From a gamma proteobacterium IMCC1989 (GTDB lineage Bacteria > Pseudomonadota > Gammaproteobacteria > Pseudomonadales > Cellvibrionaceae): 38,204 bases of DNA. Of the stretch, positions 25,201 through 36,000 are shown piece after piece. Position 1 is the stretch's first letter. Each line of letters starts with the position of its first letter. A program made the position numbers and the translations under genes. The notes under the pieces are model-generated. The model saw nothing but the letters and a program-made list of their open reading frames with translations, was not told the DNA's origin and ran no database searches. The stretch covers positions 1 through 38,204 of the forward strand of contig AEVK01000110.1 in the NCBI GenBank assembly GCA_000209515.2, read 5' to 3'.

Positions 25201-28200
25201 AGCACATCAAAAACTATTTCAATGAGCCTTGATAATAACGATACTCCTTATGTGCTCTATTTCGATACGAATAGCTTAGAAAGTACAGTTAAAGCATTTA
25301 ATGGCACGTCTTGGGAAATTGTAGGAGAAGAGAGTCCTTTTGGTTATCATCAACAGATGTCGCCAATTATTTTTGACAGTAAGAATATACCCCATGTAAT
25401 TTCTAGAGGGGGATATACATTCGTTACTGTACGATTTAACGGCACGTCTTGGGATGTGATAAAAGAGGAGCGTAGGTCAACTTTTAGCGGCAATATCAAT
25501 ATGAGTTTTGACGGCAATGACCTTCCTTATATAGCTTATACCAATAGTAATACCATCGCGTCGGTGAAACGATTTAACGGTAGCTCTTGGGAGACTGTAG
25601 GAGAGGGGGAGTTTTTGTCAAATGATGCTTTTGGCGCGACCATAACTATAGATAACAATAATGCACCTTATGTTATTTCTAGGTCTAATGATCATCGGAT
25701 TACAGTAAATAAATATTATGATGGCAGTATTTATCATAATATGCTTAAGCCTCAAGCTATAGCCATAGATATTAATGCCTCCAATATTTATGATAGTGCG
25801 TTACATTATTCCTTACTGAATTCACATGATGCGTCGTTGTTCACCATTAATGAAAATAACGGAGTTGTTACGTTTTTAACAACACCTGATTTTGAAAACC
25901 CACATGATAGTAATCAAGATAATACTTATGTATTTGAAGTGAAAGTGGTTAATGAATACGGCGGTACTACCATTCAAAAAGTCAATATTTTGGTTTTAGA
26001 TAGCAAGCCAAGATTAAGCATAACGCCAACGAAAACCTTTCTAGATAAGGAAGTTGTTGAAGTGAATGGTCAGCCTAATGATCGAGTATTTGTCAACGGA
26101 GTAGATACTGGGAAAGTTGTAAATACTGACGGTGTGATAAGTATTGAGCTTAATACCAGTGGTGAAAACGGGGATAAAATTTTTTCGCTGACGTTAGTCG
26201 ATGAATTAGGTAATCAAAGTAATGTATTACATATAAATATCCTAAAGGGAGTAAAAAAACCTATCTTAACTAATACCCCCAAAGTCACTACATTAGATAC
26301 CATTATTGTTGAAGTAAATGGTGAACCAAATAATAAGGTGTTGGTTAATGGAGTGTATGCAGGAATTGTTATAGCTAGCGATGGAAAGGTAAGTGTTAAC
26401 TTGGATACAGCAGGGGCTGATGGCAACAAGGTATTTGCATTAGCCTTAGTTGATGAGTCGGGTAATCAAAGCAATACGTTAAATATAACCATTGTAAAAG
26501 ATACTACAGGACCGAACGCACCCACATTAACAATAATGCCAATAGAAACTTTTGAGGATTCTATTGTTGTAGAGATAAATGGAGAGGTTGGGAGTCAAAT
26601 ATTTGTAAATGGTGCGGGTTCAAGAGGAACAGTGCGGCCTGATGGAAAAGTATCCATTGCACTCGATACATCAGGTGATGATGGTGACAAACTCTTCTCT
26701 ATAAAATTAAAAGACAGCCTTTTAAATGTCAGTGAATCATTATCGTTTGTTGTTAATAAACAAACCCTTTTTACCCCCACCATTACCAACTTTGCTAAAA
26801 AGCAAGAGTGGTTAGATGTAGGGCTTTCAGGTTCTTCATTAGCTGTAGGTTCAGATACATCAATCAGCGTCGATAACAATAATATACCTTACATCATTTA
26901 TAAAGACGCAACGCGACCACATAAGGTTACGGTTAAACGGTTTGTTTATGGCGTCTGGGAAATAGTGGGCGCTGATGGGCTCTCAACAGACGCGGTTTAT
27001 TCTTATCATTCAATAAGCCTCGATAGAAATAATGTACCTTATGTATCTTATGTTAAAACCACAGAGAACAATACAAAAGCGATTGTTCAACGCTTTAATG
27101 GTGAGGCCTGGGAGGACGTGGGTACTGAAGCCTTATCAGCATCAGCGGCAACAGCAACACATGCATCGATAAGTTTTGATAATAATAATGTACCTTATGT
27201 GGCCTATAAAAGTGTTGAGCATCAGGGTAAAGCGATCGTAAAAAGATTTAATGGCGTCACTTGGGGATTTGTAGGCGGGGAGAGCATATCTCAAGGCGAA
27301 GTGTTTAATGTTTCAATGAGCTTCGATAATAATATTCCCTACGTGGCTTACACAGATGTTGTTAATTCAAATAAGGGCGTAGTTAAAAAACTTAAAGGCG
27401 CTTTTTGGGAAACGGTAGGTGATCCGCAGTCAGTAGGTGGCGCCCACTCCTTTTCCATTATCGTCGATAGTAATGGTGTGCCCTATACGGTTTATCGCGA
27501 TATAGGAATCTTTTATAACCCCATCATTACACGGTTTAATGGAACAGCTTGGGAACGCATTGGGGGAGAGGGTTTTCCATATGATGGTTCAAACGTCTCA
27601 ATAAGTATCGATAGCAGCAACACTCTTCATCTTCTTTCTAAGGACTACCCTAGCTCGGATATTAAGCGGTTTAATGGTGTAGCCTGGGAAATCCTGGGAG
27701 AAAAACCTTTTGCAGAAGACAGCGCCTTAGGTCTTTCAATGAGTTTGGACAGCAATGATGTGCCCTATGTTATTTATACTTACCCCGGATCAGAGATCGT
27801 GACCGTAAAAAGACTTCATGGTGGCAGTATCACTAATAGCGTTTTTGATCGTGAAGTAGCCGTTATAGATATTGATGCCACTGATATCTATAACGGCATA
27901 CTTCAGTATGCCTTATTAGATTCATACGACGCTTCATTGTTTAGCATCAATGAACATGACGGAACGGTAATGTTTATAACTGCCCCCGATGTTGAAAGTC
28001 CGCACGATGGTAATAAAAATAATACCTATGCTTTTGAAGTAAAAGTAACTAATGAAAAAGGTGGGGAGGCTATACAAAAAGTAAATGTCTCTGTCTTGAG
28101 AAACGACAAGCCGAGCCTCACAACAACCCCGACGACAACTACTGAAGACACTATCGTAGTAGAGGTGAACGGTAATGAGCAAGGTGAGCGCGTTTTTGTT

Positions 28201-30006
28201 AATGGTGTAGATACTCTCATCACTCTTTCTGCAGACAAAAAAGCAATAATCACATTAGATACCAGCGGCGAAGATGGGTATAAATATTCCGAGGTAAAAC
28301 TAAGAAAAGAAGGGGTGGATTATTTTAGTACCCCGCTAGTATTGAGTATCTATAAAGATAATAGTGCACCAGAGCTTCTTAGTGGTTGGCCAGCTACCAA
28401 TGAAGTCGTTGGTTTAAACCAGGCTAATCAATTAGAACTGATTTATACATTTTTCGATAAAAGTGGTATCAGTTCCATTAAAATTTATGATCATGAAGGT
28501 AATGATATTAGTGAGAGTGCAACTATTGATAGCAATTCAATCGTACTGAATTTAGCTCCACAGGAAGATAGGTCTTACGACTATACCATTGTTGCTGCCG
28601 ATAGAGCTGGGAATAAAAAAGAGGCCGCATTATCTTTTAATATTAAGCACCATGCTCCAGTAACTATTGCATCATTACCTAGTGGTTTATATGGCGAACC
28701 CATCAACGTTGATTTAATCAGTAGTGCAGAGGCTACAATTTATTACTCAACGGATGGTTATCCTCCTATGGTTGGTGCTGAAAATACGCAGCAGGGTGTT
28801 GGGGAAATAAAAAACATTACGATATCGTCTACGACCAATTTGCAATACTTTTCAATAGATGTTGCGGGCAATAGAGAAAAAATCAACAGCGCAGTTTATC
28901 GATTTAACGAAGTAGAGGATTACAATACAGTAATCACTACAAGTTATGATGAAAATAATCAGCAGATAAGCCTTTCTTGGGATAACAGTGTAGATGCTAA
29001 AGAATATAAAGTTTACCGAGTGGCGTCTAAGCTAGATGTTGATGTATTAAACAATAGTAAAGATAAAAAGTATCTAGCACCAGCCGTTTACTTCTTAGGT
29101 GATTCTATTATAAACAGTTTTGCAGACGATGCTGTCTCAAATGGCGCAAGCTATTATTATGCCGTCAGTAAAGTTGATCAAAATGGAATAGAGACGCTTA
29201 TCAGCGAACTCGTTAAAGTGACAGCTGAGCCAATAGATCCGGCAACAGATATTCACGACTCAATAACAAGAGCGAAAAATTGGCTCTATAGTGCGCAAAA
29301 TAATAACGGCTCTTTGGGTTCAACTGAACGTTTAAAACTACTTGCAACCACCTCAGCATTAGATGCACTGCATAGCTTTAAAGATGAAAATAAATATGTC
29401 ATCAATAAAGCATTAATGTATGTGTTTGGAGCATATGCGGATAATAATGATTACTTATCAAGGCAAATACTAACGCTATCTAATTATGATTTATATACAG
29501 ATGATAAGGTTAATAAATTGTTGTCGCAGTCATATTTTAACGATAATAGCATTTACGGTTGGGGTTTGCTAAAACGCTATCATATTAGTCCATTTGACAC
29601 CGCTCTTGCTTATAAGGCAATTAAAACTTCAGGGCAAGATCTTCAAAAGAATGTGTGGGCTGAAATTAACCTGCAATCCAATAAAAGACTAATAAACCCT
29701 CAAGGATATTGGGGCTGGCTAAATAAAGGAGCGACCAGCATCTATGTTTCTGCTTTGATTTATGGTGTTAGTGATCCAGATCGTTATGACTATTCGTGGA
29801 TAAATCAGTCCCAAAATATTGATGGTTCTTTTGGTGATGGCCTTTTGGATACTATAGGCGTTGTTTTATATTTGCAGCTGTCTCAAGAGCAACGAAACAA
29901 TGCCTTTTCCTATATCATCTCTCAGCAAAGTGTTATGGGCGATTTTAATAATGATGTGTATCTTAGTGCTCTAGTATTACAAGCATTATTACAAGGAGTG
30001 AAATAA
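22210..30006 (+). CDS. Giant secreted multidomain protein (MAM, TSP3, Ig/cadherin, two propeller-like modules, alpha/alpha-toroid)
   Basis: The 2598-residue protein starts with a Sec signal (hydrophobic to VQA, about residue 31). In order: MAM-like domain (44-201, with YHMYG and GDIALDN); a putative Ig domain (205-297); second MAM (304-461); two W-x2-C domains with VRYG and K-x-CDY (485-544, 594-654) flanking TSP3-like calcium repeats (DSDGDGIGNNADP, 547-590); Ig-like domains (658-828); seven propeller-like repeats of D-x-N-x2-PYVxY ... VKRFNG-x2-WE-x-VG (841-1172); a cadherin-like domain (1181-1266); three Ig-like domains; a second seven-repeat module (1532-1874) and cadherin (1881-1966); more Ig; a chitobiase-like segment (YYSTDGYPP, 2147-2232); FN3-like (2239-2341); and an alpha/alpha-toroid (2347-2598) without Cys. 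MAM and Ig-type domains mediate adhesion. The role here is inferred to be a surface partner of the downstream RHS protein, which starts on its stop codon. Confidence 0.85.
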   Translation: MAIIRIEALKLMALLTPFVWLSLVLPLIVQAESNADNSEVLTRDSFEEGFGTWSNVALGDNRDWTHITGRTPSGGTGSETGGNGSQSYVYVESSDGGAYYAGDSAIIESAVFAASRNITMQFQYHMYGSTMGTLAVDVLSNGAWVNDVWSLSGQQQTASQSAYNMVDVDLSAYAISQIRFRTTAIGNFQGDIALDNVIIRNTLIPPTAPEFTSNPIVKVEAVPDQPYNSSLADDVVDENVDPLTFSKVSGPAWLVVAANGAVSGTPTVADLGDNSVVVSVSDGIFSDTTTLHITVGNIVTLFNDDFEEGFGTWSNVTSGDNRDWTHGTGRTPSGGTGPEAGSNGSQSYVYVETSSGGSYNAGDSAIIESAVFAESRNATLQFQYHMYGSNIGALAVDVLSSGAWMNDVWSLSGQQQTTSESAYSIVDVDLRAHAITKIRFRTTAVGNFKGDIALDNIKINHTNNDASDDGLGDNLGLHPNNLNGNWTRCANEGGRCFVPMPTFVRYGIAGQYYYKQVTAESIACNSHAFGYPVNAAKHCDYVLSSDSDFDGDGVVDSQDVYPVDPTESVDSDGDGIGNNADPAPNDANNIPDHAAWLFCSDEWENCEAPAKAIVRYGANNTYIYKVVNDEISCTNSVFSDPTPGVLKNCDYLIVATPPYAPEINDFPESTANDSVVVSVSGLAGTIVWVNGINTDKVIPLAGNVDVVLDTTGSDGKKLFTVLLKSILGQESAPLNISITKDTTAPNAPTLTELPTATIEDTIAVEVNGEVGAKVFVNGVDSGEVVTSSGKVLIALDTSGDHGSKPFSITLKDSLENTSESLSFVIDRQPPSVPVITNFKKQGWFDVGAENSLLVSTGGFPSLSIDSNNISYVAYRDKSSGEVFVKRFNGLVWEAVGIESLGQGHVSSIRMDSNNVPYVSYREIAFGKSTAFVKRFNGVVWETVGTEAVSAGIVTGVSMHIDSNNVPYVAYTLYGVLGATVKRFNGDTWEAVGEEFSQSTSKTISMSLDNNDTPYVLYFDTNSLESTVKAFNGTSWEIVGEESPFGYHQQMSPIIFDSKNIPHVISRGGYTFVTVRFNGTSWDVIKEERRSTFSGNINMSFDGNDLPYIAYTNSNTIASVKRFNGSSWETVGEGEFLSNDAFGATITIDNNNAPYVISRSNDHRITVNKYYDGSIYHNMLKPQAIAIDINASNIYDSALHYSLLNSHDASLFTINENNGVVTFLTTPDFENPHDSNQDNTYVFEVKVVNEYGGTTIQKVNILVLDSKPRLSITPTKTFLDKEVVEVNGQPNDRVFVNGVDTGKVVNTDGVISIELNTSGENGDKIFSLTLVDELGNQSNVLHINILKGVKKPILTNTPKVTTLDTIIVEVNGEPNNKVLVNGVYAGIVIASDGKVSVNLDTAGADGNKVFALALVDESGNQSNTLNITIVKDTTGPNAPTLTIMPIETFEDSIVVEINGEVGSQIFVNGAGSRGTVRPDGKVSIALDTSGDDGDKLFSIKLKDSLLNVSESLSFVVNKQTLFTPTITNFAKKQEWLDVGLSGSSLAVGSDTSISVDNNNIPYIIYKDATRPHKVTVKRFVYGVWEIVGADGLSTDAVYSYHSISLDRNNVPYVSYVKTTENNTKAIVQRFNGEAWEDVGTEALSASAATATHASISFDNNNVPYVAYKSVEHQGKAIVKRFNGVTWGFVGGESISQGEVFNVSMSFDNNIPYVAYTDVVNSNKGVVKKLKGAFWETVGDPQSVGGAHSFSIIVDSNGVPYTVYRDIGIFYNPIITRFNGTAWERIGGEGFPYDGSNVSISIDSSNTLHLLSKDYPSSDIKRFNGVAWEILGEKPFAEDSALGLSMSLDSNDVPYVIYTYPGSEIVTVKRLHGGSITNSVFDREVAVIDIDATDIYNGILQYALLDSYDASLFSINEHDGTVMFITAPDVESPHDGNKNNTYAFEVKVTNEKGGEAIQKVNVSVLRNDKPSLTTTPTTTTEDTIVVEVNGNEQGERVFVNGVDTLITLSADKKAIITLDTSGEDGYKYSEVKLRKEGVDYFSTPLVLSIYKDNSAPELLSGWPATNEVVGLNQANQLELIYTFFDKSGISSIKIYDHEGNDISESATIDSNSIVLNLAPQEDRSYDYTIVAADRAGNKKEAALSFNIKHHAPVTIASLPSGLYGEPINVDLISSAEATIYYSTDGYPPMVGAENTQQGVGEIKNITISSTTNLQYFSIDVAGNREKINSAVYRFNEVEDYNTVITTSYDENNQQISLSWDNSVDAKEYKVYRVASKLDVDVLNNSKDKKYLAPAVYFLGDSIINSFADDAVSNGASYYYAVSKVDQNGIETLISELVKVTAEPIDPATDIHDSITRAKNWLYSAQNNNGSLGSTERLKLLATTSALDALHSFKDENKYVINKALMYVFGAYADNNDYLSRQILTLSNYDLYTDDKVNKLLSQSYFNDNSIYGWGLLKRYHISPFDTALAYKAIKTSGQDLQKNVWAEINLQSNKRLINPQGYWGWLNKGATSIYVSALIYGVSDPDRYDYSWINQSQNIDGSFGDGLLDTIGVVLYLQLSQEQRNNAFSYIISQQSVMGDFNNDVYLSALVLQALLQGVK
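22339..22811 (+). repeat. MAM-coding repeat, copy 1
   Basis: This segment encodes the first MAM-like domain. It is repeated at 23119-23591, exactly 780 bases downstream and in the same frame. Long stretches, such as GAAGAGGGCTTTGGTACTTG, are identical. The duplication is in-frame (260 codons) and includes the Ig-type spacer. Confidence 0.85.
23119..23591 (+). repeat. MAM-coding repeat, copy 2
   Basis: Second copy of the MAM-coding segment. Most differences from copy 1 look like third-position changes. The key residues (GDNRDWTH, TPSGGTG, YHMYG, GDIALDN) are kept, so both copies appear to be under selection. Confidence 0.85.
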
Positions 30007-33000
30007 TGAATAATGTTAATAGTAAAAGAGTATTTATATATTTGGCTGTATTTTTAAGTGGTTTTTTTATAAATATTTCTGTGTCGGCTGATGAGTACCT
30101 GTCAGAAACTAAAGAAATTATTTTTACTTCAGAACTTGTACAGCTAGCAGAAAGCTTAGATCACGACCCAGTAAAAATATACAACTGGGTGTATGAGAAC
30201 ATTGAGTTTGAAGACTATAATTACGCTCGAAAAAACGCACTCAATGTTTATTGGACAAGAAGAGGAAATGAATGGGACCAATCAACATTGCTGATTACCC
30301 TGATGAGACTGTCCAATGTACAAGCTAGATACGTGAAATATAACGATGAAGATAACCAAGCCTATTATGCAGGAAAAGCTATAGCTGAAGTACTGCTTCC
30401 TATTGAAAGCTACAGAGGTTACGGAAATAGTAATAATAAACTATGGATTCCTTTAGCTCCGTGGAAAAAAGAATATAAAACGACAGTAGGATTAGATTTG
30501 TTTCCCGATAATGAAATTCCCCCTGAATTAAACTTTGATTTTGATGCCTACGTTACAACAATAAAGCAAAAGACAGCATTAGAGTTATATGAAAAACAGT
30601 TGCAAGCGTATCTTGATGTTAATCACCCCAATAAAACTTTAAAAGATATTGGTTATACCCAAACTATCATCAAAAATAGTACGTCTGTTTTGCCACTGAG
30701 TTTGCCCATCGATGCTCTTGTGATAACAGAAGACGCTACATCTGAAAATTTTTCAAATATACCTAATGAACACAAATATAAAGTTACTTATTACATTAAA
30801 AAATATCAAAGTGAACAAAAAGTTTTAGAGTATGATTTGTATATTTCTGAAATATCAACTTCCAGAGTAGTGCTTGATTTCATTCCTTACGATACCGCAA
30901 ATGCGAATAAGATAGCACCATATAAATTGATTGCAAAAACGCCAGATGGAGCGGCGCTGGTTAAAGCAGTGTTAAAAGTAGATGGAGCAATCGTTGCTAA
31001 CAGTAGCGCACTGACTATTGGGGATTATTTTGTTGATGGGCAAGAAATTTATGATGACGTTGAGGATAGACCGCGTAAGAAAGTAGGTGTGGTAATGTCT
31101 TTGGGTATTGATAATCTAGTTGCCTCAGAAAAAATGATAGAAAGATGGAAGGCAGAACTATCAACGCTTTCCTTAGGATTGTTGGATAATGACTATACTA
31201 AAGAAGAGTACTTAGGTCGCTACCTGTCGATAATATCGCGCACATATAATTATAGGCAGGTAGAAACTCGAAGAAAAATTGATAATTATTTTTCGATGAG
31301 AAGGAATTATGTAAATTCTATAAGGTTCAATCGTACTTATACTTTCGCAAAAAATATCAATATCAATCAGAGTGAAAAGTTTACAATATCCAATTCAATG
31401 AGTTTTGATGATATTGTAGAAAATGGAAACTCTGTTTATAAATTTGCTACAGATGAGAGGGTTGATTTTTATTCAGATATAAGAAAATTAATGGGGGGAG
31501 TATATATCTATAATGCGTCCTATAATGAAGGCCTTATTTTTGAAGATTGGCAGAGTACCCCGGGTGGAAGCACTATTAAAGCCTTGATGGTTGCTCACGA
31601 ACAAAATATTCCAGTGGTGACACTCACTAAGGATGATATAGAAAATGGGCATCTTTATATTCTTGAAAATCAAACTAATAATAGATACCACGATTATACC
31701 ATTCAATCAATAATAGAAGAGCTGCAAGCCGATAATAGTGGCAGGCAAAGTGACACGGTCACTTTGCCTGTACAAGAATTAAAATATGAGGGTGCTATAT
31801 TAAGAGGCCGCATAACACCCAGCTCATTTTTATTTTCTATCGATAATGGTGGCCTAAACAATGGCGGTGGCAGTGTCTACACGCCTAGGGCTATAAACCT
31901 ATCTACCAGACTCGACTTTTCTGAGCTGTCAGGAGGCGTTTCTAACGCTGCATTTTCCGATAGTGCATCCTCAAGTAGTGACGGTGACGGTGGCAGTGAT
32001 GATTTTACATTTCAGTCTAACTATGAATGGACCTATAGAGAACCTTCTTTTGATGGTGATCCGGTAGATATGTTAACGGGGGAGTTCTATCAAGAAGAAA
32101 TATCCGATATAGCATTAAAGTCAACATCGAATAATCTATTAGACGTTCGGCGTACCTATAAATCACAATTGAGCTACAACGGAGTTTTTGGCTATGGATG
32201 GGCGTGGAACCATATGGATCGGATGATTAAATCTGATGATAATAGCTTGCTTTATGTCGATGAAAACGCGCGCTTTTCGGTTATTACGCCAAATGGTGAT
32301 TCTACATATACTTATCCTGACGGCGCTAGTTATACGCTGGCCTTTGCTAATAACCAATATACCATTACACAAAAAGAAGGCGATAAAACAGTATTTGATA
32401 TCAACGGGCTTCTGTTAGAGAAAGTAGATACTAATGGCAACAAAATACTCTTTGAACATAATGACCAACACAATATTAAAACGATAAAAGACAGCCATGG
32501 ACGAATGTTATCGCTGACCTATAATGCCAATAATAAAGTCACTTCGGTAACCGATGGTCAAGGGTTAACCACAGCGTATACCTATGATGAAGACGACTTA
32601 ATTGCTTACAGTGATGCCGAAGGTAATACCACAAGCTATGAGTATCTAAAAAACCAAGAAAATCCTGCTAATAATCACAATATGAGTAAATATACACTAC
32701 CCAATGGTGATTATTTAGAACTCGTGTATTACAAAAATGATCAAGTATCCCATCACACAAATAAACAAGGCGACACCTTTAACTTTCAATACAGTCGTTA
32801 TAACCAATACGCAGAAACATGGAACGAAGAAGGTTATTACAGAAAAGTCTTTTTTAATGATAGCGGCGATGTCATTCGCATAGACAAGAAAGATGGCACT
32901 CTAGAGCTCAAAGAATATGATGCCGATCATAATCTAATTGCTTATACCGATGCCAATGGTAATAAGTCAGCTTATACCTATGATGCCCAGCGCAATATGC

Positions 33001-36000
33001 TAACAAAAACCAACGCGCTTAATGAAACGGTGACGTATGAATATGAAGCGACCTTTAATAAACTCACCAAAGAAACTGATTCGAAAGGTAATGTCGTCAG
33101 TTATTTCTACGATAATTCCGGTAATGTAACGCGTATTGTCGATGCACTCTTACATGAAACGCACTATGAATATGATAGCGTGGGTAATCAAATAAAAATC
33201 ATTGATGCCTTAGCAAACGAGACGATAAGAAGTTACGACAGCACAGGCACATATTTACTAACGCAAACTGATAAAGAAGGTAATACGACCACCTATACTT
33301 ACGACAATGCAGGGAATGTTACCTCTGTTACCAATGCAGAGGGGCATGTTCAGCAGACCCAGTATAATAAAAATAATCAAGTCGTTGAACAAAGCGATGC
33401 CAATGGTGACAGCACATTATATGAATATAACGAAAACAAAAAACTCGTTAAAAAGACACTAGCTAATGGCGCTGTATATGAATACGCTTACTATGCGGCC
33501 AAAGATATTGTTGTGGGTAACTTATTAGAGCAAGAAATAGACCCGCTAGGTTATGCCGTACAATATGCCTACGATAAACTAGGTAATAAAACGGAAGTCA
33601 CAGATAAAAATGGTAATACTACCCACTTTACCTACAACGAATTAAAGAAAGTAAGCTCCAAGACAGCGGCGAATGGTCATACCACCTATTACCACTACGA
33701 TGGCCTAGGAAACCTTGTTAAAGAAGTCAGCACTAAGCGCAACGATTATGACACGGTAGATATTATTACCACCTATACCTACGATGAAGCCTCGCGGTTG
33801 ATCAGTAAAACCATCCCTAGTGGTCAAAGTTTTCACTATGAATATGATGCTAATGGCAACAGAATCATTGAAAAATACACCATCAACGATCAGGAAGTAG
33901 TTACTAGTTATGCTTATAACGCACTGAATAAACCCATCGAAGTGATACAAGGTGTTGGCACTATAGCGCCTAGGATCACCACCATAGAATACGATGCCCT
34001 ACATCGAAAAGTAAAACAAACTAACGCAATAGGTATCAGCACAAGTTATGTTTATGACAACAATTCTAACCTACTGGAAGAAAGAGTAGAGGGAGTCTTG
34101 GGAGAAGAGGTTGTAGAAGGCACCGACAGCCTGCGTATCGTTAAAAACGAATACAACACACTTAACCAGCTCATTAGACAAACCGATGCAAACGGTAACA
34201 GTACAAACTATGCCTATAATGTAAAAGGGCAGCTCTTAAGTAAAACCGATGCACTTAATCATCGTTATGTGTATAGCTATGACGAGGTGGGTAATAAAAT
34301 CCAAGAGCATTTACCCACAGGCGGTTCGATAAAATATAGCTACGATGCAATCAATAATCTCACTCAACAAACCAACCCTTTGGGGCATAGCCAATACTTA
34401 GAATATGACCCTAACGGCAATGTCACAAAAATCATAGACGCTAAAGGCAACGTGACCTTGTTTGCCTACAATGGTATCAATCAACAGGTAGCTAAAACCG
34501 ACAGCCTTGGCAATATGAGTACGTTAACCTACGATGAGCTCGGTAATAAAACATCCGAAGTCAATGAAGAAGGTGATATTACTGAATATGAATATGATAT
34601 TCATAATAACGTCATTCAAAAACGTCAATTATTATCCTATAGCAGTATTCTTCAAACAGATTTTGTTTACGACACATTAAATAGGCTCACCAGTATTGTC
34701 GATGCTAAAAATAATGCGACGTCTTATATTTATAATATATTTAATGAAAAAATAACCACAAGCGACGCATTGACTCAAACTATTAGCCAAGAATTTGATG
34801 ATGTAGGTAGAGTAGTAAGAGTCACAGACAAAAAAGGTATCATCACCGAAATGGGCTACGATGTTTTGGGTCGCGTCATTTCAAGCACTCAAGCTAGTAG
34901 TTCTAGTGACGAAATAGTGTCTCACTTTACTTACGATAATGTTGGCAATAGATTAAGTGTTGTACAAGGGGTGGGCTCAAATATCATCACAACACGCTAT
35001 GCTTATGACGCCTTGAATCGACAGGTATCTACAACGGTTAATAATGCGCTTGTTGCATCACAAGCCTATGATGCAATCGGTAATGTCGTGAGTCAAACAG
35101 ATGCAAACGGCAACGCTACGCAGCTGACATACGATGCCAATAATCAGTTAATTCAGCACACCAATGCCAAAGGACACAGTAGTACCTTTACCTACGATGA
35201 AAACGGTAACCAACTGAGCCAAACCAGCCCTGAAGGGTTTACCGTGATTAATGAGTACGATGCCTTAAACCGACTATTTAATCGACAAGTGGGCGATGCT
35301 CAACAAGCCTTAACCTATGAATACGACAAGGCCTCAAGAGTGATTACCGAGAGAGACTTTAACGGCCATAAGTCCATCAAAGAATACGATGCCCTAGGTC
35401 GGGTGGTTAAAGACATTACCGCTGAAAACACTATAGAGGAAGCGGTCACTCAATACACCTATGATGAAAATTCCAATTTACTAGGTATCCAAAATGCTAA
35501 TGAAAAATGGGTTACTTACGACTACGACGCCCTAAATAGAAAAATCAAACACACTTTTGCTAGTGGGGCATATCAAGAGTTTAGCTATGATAAAAATGAT
35601 AATCTTGAAGCGACCATCAAAAAAGATAACACCACCCTTGTTAATATTTATGATGATTTAGATCGACTCATCAACGTAGAAGTCGATGGAGTGATAGAGC
35701 AAGAGTATGCTTATGATGCGCTTTCACGATTAGTGAGCAGCAAAGACCATAACCAAGGCAGAAAAACCAATAGCGTCGCCTATGAATATGATCATCTCAA
35801 CAACATCATACAATCGATGCAAAATGGTAAAGTTATTCATAAAGCCTACGATGCTAATTCAAACCTAACCAAGATCACGGCGGATAGTTTTGTAGTAGAC
35901 AACACCTACGATAATCTCAATACCTTAAGCACCATAAAGGCGAATGCAGTGGCCATAGCAGATTTTGTCTACGACAACGATCGCCGACGCTCAGCAGTGA

